Source of the DNA: an uncultured Bacteroidales bacterium
GTDB lineage: Bacteria; Bacteroidota; Bacteroidia; Bacteroidales; Bacteroidaceae
Length of the DNA stretch: 41,807 nucleotides
Assembly: GCA_902768605.1 (NCBI GenBank)
Contig: CACXLY010000016.1
Span: 1 to 41,807 of the forward strand
Direction of reading: 5' to 3'
Below, piece by piece: positions 9,681 through 16,409 of this stretch. Under the pieces are notes generated by a model. It worked only from the letters and a program-made list of their open reading frames with translations. It was not told the origin of the DNA and searched no databases. Position numbers and translations under genes: made by a program. Every line of letters starts with the position of its first letter. Positions within the stretch are counted from its first letter, which is position 1.

Positions 9681-9790
9681 CCGTAGGAACCGCTTTTCCT
9701 TGCTGTAGGAATTGGCTTTCCCTGCTGTGGGAACGGCTCCTCCTTGCTGTAGGAACGGCTCCTCCTTGCTGTAGGAACGGCTCCTCCTTC
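9681..9790. repeat. Five-unit 22-bp tandem array
   Basis: There are five consecutive 22-bp units (9681, 9703, 9725, 9747, 9769) with consensus CTGTAGGAACGGCTCCTCCT plus TG. Units 4 and 5 are nearly identical and unit 1 is the most diverged. The array ends directly in a CACGTGG motif, which heads each unit of the second 22-bp-period array at 31174. Confidence 0.85.
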
Positions 9791-9805
9791 ACGTGGCGTT
9801 GGAAA

Positions 9806-9828
9806 TTCCCTCTAAAAGGAGGTTAGGT
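9806..9828 (+). repeat. Partial GC-hairpin-tail element
   Basis: CCCTCTAAAAGGAGGTTAGG is a shortened copy of the hairpin-tail family, with the stem and the first part of the tail. Confidence 0.45.
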
Positions 9829-9908
9829 TTTCACGTGGCTGGTTCAGCCTTCTTCCTCACTCGTCTAAGCTCGCTTATCGGATGGATGAAAGTGCTAAGG
9901 ACAAAAAA

Positions 9909-9943
9909 AGAGCGTGCTCTTCGCTGGTGGAAGAGCACGCTCT
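9909..9943 (-). terminator. Intrinsic terminator of the giant LamG/GLUG gene
   Basis: A perfect 14-bp stem (AGAGCGTGCTCTTC at 9909-9922, its complement at 9930-9943) has a 7-nt loop. On the minus strand it is followed by a T run (A run at 9903-9909). It lies 20 nt past the stop at 9964 and may also stop the convergent AraC transcript. Confidence 0.88.
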
Positions 9944-9963
9944 GAAAGGGTAAAGACGGACTT

Positions 9964-12900
9964 TTACTTCAGTATCTTCTTGCCGCCTACGATGTTGATG
10001 CCCTTCTGCATCTTTCCGAGGCGCTGACCTGCTACGTTGTAAATGAAGCCTTCTGTAGTCTGTTGACCATTCTCAATTGTCTTGATGGCTGTTGCATCGT
10101 CGCCGAAGAAGTAGTAAACCTTGACTGGAGCCACAACATCAAGATAAGCCTTGCCTGCCTTGATGATGCCGCTGCCTGCACGGTAGAAGCCTACCTCCTC
10201 GCCTTCAGGCTTAGCCAGTACGTACTTGCCCACTGCATCGATGTCTTCCTTCGCGCCCTTCAGCACGTTGCCAGCGATGTTTTCGAGCGGTACACTGCAA
10301 GTCACCTTCATGCTGACGATACGCCATTGGCTTGTGGCGGTGTTGGTGAATGTCACGCTCTCTGCATTGCCTACCCATGTCGTGATGGCGGTGTGGTAGG
10401 CGCCGCTGCTTACTGTAAAGGCTCCGGGCCTGAGCGAATAGTTGTTGCTGACGAAGGTGAACTCTATCTTTATGATAGGCTGGGCAGCGGAAACGGTCAT
10501 GCTGTTGCTGCCATAGATACGGGCGGCGTTGCCGCTGGTGTAGTACCTGGGGCAGTTAGTATTTGTGCCGGCGTCGAAGCTGAAGGTCAGACCGTCTGCG
10601 GTAAACGTGGGAATGTCCTGACCATTCTCATAGGCAAGGTCGGCAAAGACAATCGTCTTGGTCTCCTCTCCAGGAGCTGTGGGCAGGAAGTTGTAGATGC
10701 CGGGGGTGCCTCTCAGTATGACGGGCTCCCAAGCAGGTACGGTGCCATCCAAGGCATTGAGCTGCAGCCAGCCTTCCTTCTCGATGCTGCCGGTAAAGAC
10801 TTCAACATCGGCGGGAGCTGTCACTGCATCGGGGATGTACATGGTGGCATAGCCTGCCTCGCCAATCTGTTTCACTATGGCATGGGTCTTGTCGAAGACG
10901 GGATATGCGTCCTCGCCGATGGTCTGGCGCCAGCCGGCACCCAGCAGGGCGCAAAGCTCGCCGTTGGCCACTTGCTCGGCAGTAACGGCCGTGCCCTGTT
11001 CTGTACCTATCGCGTTGAGATAGTAGCAGTTGTTGAAGGTCTTCGCGCCGTTGCCATGGATGAATGTGAAGCAGTTGCCCGTGCCTGTGCCCTCGGTGAG
11101 CTGGCTGATGGTGTAGCAGTTGTTGAGGGTAGCGGAAGAGGCATTGTTGGAGTAACCTGAGAAGCCGCTATACATCGAGGTGCCATCGTAGCCCAGTGTG
11201 CCGAGCGTAGCGCAGTTGTTGAAGGTGATGCTGCCATACAGGGCGCCGAGCATGCCGCCGTCGCCGGTCACGCCGCTCCTCTGACCTGTGATGTTGACGT
11301 TGGTGATGACATTCTCGACGAGCACGTTGCCTTCAACGCGGCCGATGAGAGCGCCATAGTGGATGGCCGTCACGAGGGCATCGCCCTCTACAATCAGGTT
11401 GCGGATGGTGGCGCCATTGGCGTATCTGAAGAGGCCGCAGTAGTTGCTGGAGACGGAGTAGCTGTAGGTGATGGTGTGACCTGCTCCGTCGAATGTGCCG
11501 CCATACATATTGGCTGACGAGCCAATCATCAGGTTCTCGTAGCCGCTTGCGGTTGCCAGATTGATGTCAGCTGTCAGGAGGCCGTCGATAGCCGTATCGC
11601 CGGTTTCTATCTTCTCGGCGAACCAGTTCAGTTTCTCTGGGCTGTCGATGAGGTAGATGCCATCAGCGTTCTGCATCACGCTGCCGCAAACCGTGCAATA
11701 GCCGTCGGCGCCGTAGATGTGGTCGGGTTTCGTAATCTCGCCCTCGGTATTGCTGTAGGTGATGGGGCTTCCGGGAATCTCAGCGCCGTCGCAACGAACC
11801 TCTCCGCTGGCATAAACCTGTCCGTGAGAAGCAAATGGAACGGGCTGAGCGTCGGTGCCGAGCGTCTGGTACCAGCCGATTTCGCTCTGGTCGCCGTTGA
11901 GCTTGTAGCAGAACTCGCCGCTTGCGAAGTCCTCGGTGATGAGGTTGCCCTGTACGGTTCCAATCTCGTTGAGGTAGTAGCTGTTGTTGATTACGACGGG
12001 GCCGCCCGTATGCGTCAGGGTGAAGCAGTTGCCTGTGCCCGTGCCGTCGGTGAGCTTGCAAGTGGTGTAGCAGTTGTTCAGGATTGTATTAGATGAGCCG
12101 TTGGACCATCCGGAGAAACTGCTGTACATCGAGCTGCCCGAGTTGCCCATCTCGCCGTGCGTAGCGCAGTTGTTGAAGGTGATGTTGGCGTAGTTTGCGC
12201 CCAGCATGCCTGCATCGCCTTGCACGCCAGTTGTGGACTTGCCGGTGATGTCGACATCGGTCACTACGTTCTCGACGAGCACTGTGCCGTATGCTACGCC
12301 GATGAGTGCTCCGAAGTGGATGTTCGTGCTCACAGCACTGCCCTCAACGCGGAGGTTGCGGATGGTGGCGCCATCGACTGCACGGAAGAGGCCGCGCCAC
12401 TTCTCGGTGACGTTGGCGTAATGATATGTGATGGTGTGCTCCTGACCGTCGAAGATGCCGGCAAACTTGTTGCTTTCGGTGGCAATCATCAGGTCGGGAT
12501 AGTCGGTGCTCAAGTCGATGTCGGCCGTCAGCTTGATATTGATAGCGGGATTGCCCTGTGCTATGAACTCAGCAATCCATGCGAGGTCGCTTGCCGTGCC
12601 GATGCTGTAGAAGCCTTCGCCGTCGGCTGCAAGGTAATCGGGATTCCATGCACCGCAGACAGAGCACCAGCCGCCGTCGAATGTATGGGGAGGAATCTCG
12701 GAAGTGCCCGAGTTGCTGTAGACGATAGCGCCGCCAGCGCTCGTGCCGTCGCACTTCAGCTCACCATTGGCATAAACCTGTCCGTGAGAATCGAAGGGAA
12801 CGGGCATAGCGTCGGTGCCGAGCGTCTGATACCAGTTGATTTCGCTCTGGTCGCCGTTGAGCTTGTAGCAGAACTCGCCGCTTGCCAAGTCTTCGGTGAT

Positions 12901-14805
12901 GGGGCTGCCCTGCACGGTTCCTATCTCATTGAGGTAGTAGCAGTTGTTGATTTCGACGGGACCGCCCGTATGCGTCAGGGTGAAGCAGTAGCTTGTTCCC
13001 GTGCCCTCTTTGAGCTTGCAAGTGGTGTAGCAGTTGTTCAGAACTGTATTAGATGAACCGTGGGACCATCCGGAGAAACTGCTGTACATCGAGCTGCCCT
13101 CGTAGCCCATTTCGCCGAGCGTAGCGCAGTTGTTGAAGGTGATGTTGGCGTAGTTGGCGCCCAGCATGCCTGCATCGCCCTGTACGCCAGTTGTGGACTT
13201 GCCGGTGATGTCTACATCGGTCACTACGTTCTCCACGAGCACTGTGCCGTTAGCCTGACCGATGAGGGCGCCGAAGTGGATGGCTGTAGAAACCACATCG
13301 CCCTCGACGCGCAGGTTGCGGATGGTGGCTCCGTTGACGTAAGCGAACAGACCGCAATAGTTGCTGGTGATGTCGTAGCTGTACGTTACGGTATGGCCCT
13401 TGCCGTCGAACGTGCCGGCATACATGTTGGTGCTGTTGCCGACCATGACGTTACCGGTGAGCTCGATGTCGGCAGCCAGATAGGCTTCGAGCGTGGTCTC
13501 GCCGTCATTTACGGCCTGAGCGAAGGCCTCGAAGTCGGCGGCCGTCTCAATCTTCATGCCCGTCTCCACGGGTTCGTCGGCATTGAGCTTCAGCAGGCGC
13601 CAGCGGCCCGGGTAGCCGCATTGAGCGGAAGCAGCACGCTCGTAGCCGTCGTCGCCCACTTCCTGCTTCGCAAGGCTGTTGTTCGGGCGGTTGGCCATCA
13701 AGTAGCCCTGTACGTGCGGAGAATGCTCGGAGTCGTCGCTGGTCAGGAAGAAGCGGCCTGCACCTTCTTTGAGGTCGGTGAGGGTGTAGCCCACGGGAGT
13801 GTCGGAGAAGATGATGTCATCCTCGCCCGCGTTCTTGTTGCCCAGGTACATGTTTTTCTCCTTATTGAAGAAAGCCCACTGGTCGCCCACCTTCTCGGCA
13901 GTCCAGACGAAGCCGTCGGACTCCTCGTTGAGGGTGCCCCAATAGACGTACTGGTCGCCCCAGTTGACGGTGTAGTCGGCCTGAGCGGTGGACATGGCCT
14001 TGGGCTTGCCCGACGTATTGCCGGCAAACTTGGCGCGGTCGCTGATGATGTAGAACTGGTCGCCTTCCTTAATCTGAGCCACATCGGTAATCCAGGGAAG
14101 GAGGTCGATGCTGCCCAGCTCGCTCACCTCAGCATCGGTGAGGGGCGTTTCCCAGAATGCTATCTCGGAGACATAGGTATCCATCTTCTCGCCGTCTTCA
14201 TCGGCAAGGAGATAGAAGGTGGGGTCGAGCTCCCAGCGCGTCTCGGTGGTGGCATATTGGAGGACTTTCTCGCCGTTGACATAGACCTTGAGGGAGCCTT
14301 CGCTGTTGGTGAACACCACGCGGTACCACATATCGCTCCATATGCAGCCAAAGTAGCCGCCCATGGCGCCGGCGCCGATTTGGCACTTGCTGATGAAGAG
14401 GTCGCCGTCGTTGGAATTGGCCAAGTTCGACTGCAGCAAGCCGTCGTAGGCGTATGCGTCAGGCACTTTCAGGTCAATCATAAGGGAGAAGGAGGTAGTG
14501 GCGGGAGCTCCTTCGCCGCGGTCCACCTTCAGGGCCGAAGTGGCGGGTACGAGGATGGCGGTGCTGCCAGCCGTCGGGCCGTCGGCCGCTGTAATGCCAG
14601 CATCGCCGATTGTGCCGGCCGAGATGCTGTGGTCGCCTATCACGGCGGGCGTCAACAACATACTACCCTTGGCAGCGGCTAAGAGGTCGCTCGGGTTGTC
14701 GAATTTCCACTGTCCCGAGGGCTCAGGAGTCTGAGCCACGGCCGAGACGCTGCCTGCCATACCTATGAAGGCTAGCAGAGAGATCAAAAGAAATCTTTTT
14801 TTCAT
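9964..14805 (-). CDS. Giant secreted LamG and GLUG-repeat protein with sorting-like tail
   Basis: The protein has 1613 residues. A signal peptide (residues 1-24, ending SAVAQ) is followed by a LamG-3 type domain (about 27-235, with MWYRVVF and VYVNGEKV). A domain of unknown type comes next (about 244-405, QFYIIS...WRLLKLN). Three large beta-repeat units begin near residues 436, 750 and 1060. Each has LTADI.L, a FDG..HT.TY.Y strand, GLF, ATIRNL.VEG, GALIG and ...NNCAT, in the style of GLUG repeats. Units 1 and 2 are almost identical at the DNA level with a period of 960 bp. Between units are C...H...CxxCG knuckles (CSVCG, CTVCG). The tail is YNVAGQRLGKMQKGINIVGG. The likely role is a surface or secreted adhesin or glycan-binding protein; no catalytic site is visible. 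A Bacteroidetes promoter precedes it. Confidence 0.85.
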   Translation of the reverse strand: MKKRFLLISLLAFIGMAGSVSAVAQTPEPSGQWKFDNPSDLLAAAKGSMLLTPAVIGDHSISAGTIGDAGITAADGPTAGSTAILVPATSALKVDRGEGAPATTSFSLMIDLKVPDAYAYDGLLQSNLANSNDGDLFISKCQIGAGAMGGYFGCIWSDMWYRVVFTNSEGSLKVYVNGEKVLQYATTETRWELDPTFYLLADEDGEKMDTYVSEIAFWETPLTDAEVSELGSIDLLPWITDVAQIKEGDQFYIISDRAKFAGNTSGKPKAMSTAQADYTVNWGDQYVYWGTLNEESDGFVWTAEKVGDQWAFFNKEKNMYLGNKNAGEDDIIFSDTPVGYTLTDLKEGAGRFFLTSDDSEHSPHVQGYLMANRPNNSLAKQEVGDDGYERAASAQCGYPGRWRLLKLNADEPVETGMKIETAADFEAFAQAVNDGETTLEAYLAADIELTGNVMVGNSTNMYAGTFDGKGHTVTYSYDITSNYCGLFAYVNGATIRNLRVEGDVVSTAIHFGALIGQANGTVLVENVVTDVDITGKSTTGVQGDAGMLGANYANITFNNCATLGEMGYEGSSMYSSFSGWSHGSSNTVLNNCYTTCKLKEGTGTSYCFTLTHTGGPVEINNCYYLNEIGTVQGSPITEDLASGEFCYKLNGDQSEINWYQTLGTDAMPVPFDSHGQVYANGELKCDGTSAGGAIVYSNSGTSEIPPHTFDGGWCSVCGAWNPDYLAADGEGFYSIGTASDLAWIAEFIAQGNPAINIKLTADIDLSTDYPDLMIATESNKFAGIFDGQEHTITYHYANVTEKWRGLFRAVDGATIRNLRVEGSAVSTNIHFGALIGVAYGTVLVENVVTDVDITGKSTTGVQGDAGMLGANYANITFNNCATHGEMGNSGSSMYSSFSGWSNGSSNTILNNCYTTCKLTDGTGTGNCFTLTHTGGPVVINNSYYLNEIGTVQGNLITEDFASGEFCYKLNGDQSEIGWYQTLGTDAQPVPFASHGQVYASGEVRCDGAEIPGSPITYSNTEGEITKPDHIYGADGYCTVCGSVMQNADGIYLIDSPEKLNWFAEKIETGDTAIDGLLTADINLATASGYENLMIGSSANMYGGTFDGAGHTITYSYSVSSNYCGLFRYANGATIRNLIVEGDALVTAIHYGALIGRVEGNVLVENVITNVNITGQRSGVTGDGGMLGALYGSITFNNCATLGTLGYDGTSMYSGFSGYSNNASSATLNNCYTISQLTEGTGTGNCFTFIHGNGAKTFNNCYYLNAIGTEQGTAVTAEQVANGELCALLGAGWRQTIGEDAYPVFDKTHAIVKQIGEAGYATMYIPDAVTAPADVEVFTGSIEKEGWLQLNALDGTVPAWEPVILRGTPGIYNFLPTAPGEETKTIVFADLAYENGQDIPTFTADGLTFSFDAGTNTNCPRYYTSGNAARIYGSNSMTVSAAQPIIKIEFTFVSNNYSLRPGAFTVSSGAYHTAITTWVGNAESVTFTNTATSQWRIVSMKVTCSVPLENIAGNVLKGAKEDIDAVGKYVLAKPEGEEVGFYRAGSGIIKAGKAYLDVVAPVKVYYFFGDDATAIKTIENGQQTTEGFIYNVAGQRLGKMQKGINIVGGKKILK
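10050..10080 (-). repeat. Decayed GACAAC-type linker repeat before the tail of the 1613-residue protein
   Basis: The coding strand encodes IENGQQTTEG just before FIYNVAGQRL. It is recognisable as a relative of DNRQQTTDNG in the GH78 protein. Confidence 0.45.
11820..13360 (-). repeat. Intragenic 960-bp-period repeat
   Basis: DNA around 11820-12400 recurs at 12780-13360 with an exact offset of 960 bp (320 codons) and long near-identical runs, for example the stretch at 12056-12138 against 13016-13098. Unequal crossing-over would add or remove a whole beta-repeat unit in frame. Confidence 0.8.
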
Positions 14806-14875
14806 AGTTAATTAGTATTTAGTTATTAAAAAAAATGGGTATTCCCTATTCTCATATTTTATACCTTACGACCTG

Positions 14876-14906
14876 CAAATATACAGTTTCATGCGAAAAA
14901 AACAAA
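14876..14906 (-). promoter_or_regulatory. Promoter of the giant LamG/GLUG gene
   Basis: On the minus strand, TTTG (14906-14903), a 19-bp spacer and TATATTTG (14883-14876) match the Bacteroidetes consensus. The predicted leader is about 65 nt. Confidence 0.7.
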
Positions 14907-15191
14907 ATAAAAGTGAATTTATTTTTAAATAAGGTGGCAAGAAAGAACAAAAAAGGGGAAAAAGGAGGGAGAGAGGGGAGGCAGGAAGAATAATTCAGTT
15001 GAAGCGGGGGAGGGAGAAGCTTCTTTTGAAGCATCAATCCGCACGATTCACGCAATCCGTGTTCGAAAAACGAATGAAGTTTTCAATGATTTTCTTTTAT
15101 TATGCGTGACATCTATCGAGCACCCAAGTGGCATTTCTTTCGATGAAATGGGCATTTTTTGCATCAGACAGCTGATGGTTTACGTCATACG

Positions 15192-15376
15192 GAATTTGAA
15201 TTATGTCACATAGAAATCACAGAAAACACAGAAATGATTTTATTCACGTCCCGCTGAAATTGATTTATGTCGCACGGGAATCACAAAAAAGCAGAAAGAT
15301 TATTTAAGCCAGTCGTTTTCTATGCGAAAAGAATCTTTTTCCGTGATTTCCGTGGTTTCTGTGTGAAACAAATCCA
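15192..15376. repeat. Three copies of a CACAGAAATCAC-type repeat, one inverted
   Basis: Copy A (15192-15243) and copy B (15256-15306) are imperfect direct repeats of about 50 bp (TTATGTCACATAGAAATCACAG against TTATGTCGCACGGGAATCAC, in part). Copy C (15330-15376) is the same sequence inverted (CCGTGATTTCCGTGGTTTCTG). B and C could pair into a long hairpin. Similar sequences are, as I recall, common between genes in Bacteroidales. Confidence 0.65.
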
Positions 15377-15395
15377 GGCGTGCATTGAAACAAAT

Positions 15396-15535
15396 TTAAA
15401 CAAACACTTTAAACACTGTTTTTTTGAGGGAGAGGGCGTTTTCTTCTCTTATTAAGTAAAATATTTTACTTAATTACTTATATATAGCAAAATTGCCGTG
15501 TCCCCCGCTAAACAATGTTTAAAGTGTTTGTTTAA
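15396..15535. repeat. Concentric nested inverted repeat
   Basis: The outer arms are 26 bp (15396-15421 and 15510-15535) with one mismatch; the core is TAAACAAACACTTTAAACA. Between them is a perfect 24-bp palindrome (15451-15474, half-site ATTAAGTAAAAT). Its centre (15462.5) nearly coincides with the centre of the arms (15465.5). No protein is encoded between the arms. Confidence 0.85.
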
Positions 15536-15631
15536 TTCCATCATCTCTCTCCCCCCTCTGCCTCAAAAATTCCCGGTGGACGCTCCCTTTCTGAAAAAAT
15601 GCGCCCCCGCGCGCAAAAGTAGAATAAAAAG

Positions 15632-15663
15632 TTTTTCTACCTGCCCGCCTCGCCGTATCTTTG
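15632..15663 (+). promoter_or_regulatory. Promoter of the HU-like gene
   Basis: TATCTTTG (15656-15663) is preceded by a 20-bp spacer and TTTT (15632-15635), an imperfect -33 element. The predicted leader is about 195 nt and ends in a hairpin-tail element. Confidence 0.6.
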
Positions 15664-15815
15664 CAGTGGATTTAGAAATCCATCGTCAAAGGGAAAGCGA
15701 CACGTCGCCGAGCGTGCACCGACACGACGCAAGCACTCCCTGCGACGAGAGAAAATTAAAAGTTAAAAATAAAAAATTATCATTAACCAAACTGCCCACG
15801 GCCCTGCGAAGCAGT

Positions 15816-15855
15816 TCCCTCTCAATAAAGGGGGAGGGTTAGGGAGAGGGTCTCC
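15816..15855 (+). repeat. GC-hairpin-tail element in the HU leader
   Basis: CCCTCTCAATAAAGGGGGAG is followed by the full tail GGTTAGGGAGAGGGTCTCC, ending 8 nt before the HU start codon. This is the best-conserved tail in the window. Confidence 0.7.
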
Positions 15856-15863
15856 TAACAACT

Positions 15864-16331
15864 ATGATTGACTACAGTATCAGCATCAAGAGCGCAAAGC
15901 CCGGCACCAAGAAGGAGCAAATCACTCACACCAAAGCCTACGGGCAGGCGCAGGTTCGTAAGAACTTCACCCTCGACAAGTTCGCCAAGCACATCGCCGA
16001 CCACGGATGCGTCTACGACGCTGGCGACATCCACGCCGTCCTCGTGAAGGCCGTCAACTGCCTGCGTGAGCTCATCCTCGAAGGCAACAGCGTGACCCTC
16101 GGCAACATGGGCACCTTCGCCCCCAGCCTCTCCACCGAAGGCGCAGTCACCACCGAGGACTTCACCGTCGACAACATCAAGAAGGTCAACGTCACTTGGC
16201 GCAAGAGCATCCTCTTCAACGGCAAGTACCTCCGCGACGAGGCCCAGTTCCAGCTCGTGCCCTCGCGCAAGCTCGCCGCCGACGCCATCGAGGTCATCAA
16301 GAACACCGACACGATTCAGGGACTTGAATAA
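15864..16331 (+). CDS. HU-related DNA-binding protein (HU-HIG type)
   Basis: The protein has 155 residues, longer than classical HU (about 90). It fits the Bacteroidetes HU-related family with an N-terminal extension (residues 1-30) and an Ig-like or HU-like fold. Residues about 35-115 carry the HU pattern: FAKHIADHGCVYDAGDIHAV, then VNCLRELILEGNSVTLGNMG and the FAPSLST turn. These proteins bind DNA without marked sequence specificity and help organise the nucleoid. The gene stands alone, with its own promoter. It is bracketed by hairpin-tail repeats (15816-15855 before, 16345-16396 after), so an effect of these on mRNA stability or translation is possible. Confidence 0.85.
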   Translation: MIDYSISIKSAKPGTKKEQITHTKAYGQAQVRKNFTLDKFAKHIADHGCVYDAGDIHAVLVKAVNCLRELILEGNSVTLGNMGTFAPSLSTEGAVTTEDFTVDNIKKVNVTWRKSILFNGKYLRDEAQFQLVPSRKLAADAIEVIKNTDTIQGLE

Positions 16332-16344
16332 ACGTCCAGCTGAC

Positions 16345-16396
16345 CCCCGATGGAGAGGTCGGGAGAGGGTCTAAAAGGATGAGGTCGGAGAGGGTC
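16345..16396 (+). repeat. Two tandem tails of the GC-hairpin family after HU
   Basis: GAGAGGTCGGGAGAGGGTCT and GATGAGGTCGGAGAGGGTCT lie in tandem, separated by only a few bases (AAAAG). They match the tail of the element at 15816-15855. No full stem is evident, so they look like remnants. Confidence 0.5.
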
Positions 16397-16409
16397 TTTC
16401 CCGTATTTC

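Larger units (their letters stand above)
9562..9963. other. Intergenic region holding repeats and a terminator
   Basis: This gap lies between the convergent AraC and giant-protein genes. It holds the 22-bp array (9681-9790), a partial hairpin-tail element (9806-9828), two CACGTGG sites (9789-9797 and about 9831-9838) and the terminator at 9909-9943. No gene is credible; the short open frames follow the tandem repeat. Confidence 0.7.
14806..15863. other. Repeat-rich gap before the HU gene
   Basis: No gene is supported in this AT-rich gap of about 1 kb. It holds the promoter of the giant gene (14876-14906), a CACAGAAATCAC-type repeat set (15192-15376), a nested inverted repeat (15396-15535), the HU promoter (15632-15663) and a hairpin-tail element just before the HU start. 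I see nothing definite in about 14910-15190. Confidence 0.7.

Noticed and set aside
9620..9826. Small plus-strand frame through the 22-bp array
   Set aside because: Its residues merely follow the tandem repeat, whose period is not a multiple of 3; it has no promoter or conserved feature.
15267..15455. 62-codon frame in the gap before HU
   Set aside because: It consists of repeat-derived sequence, covers part of the inverted repeat, and shows no coding features.
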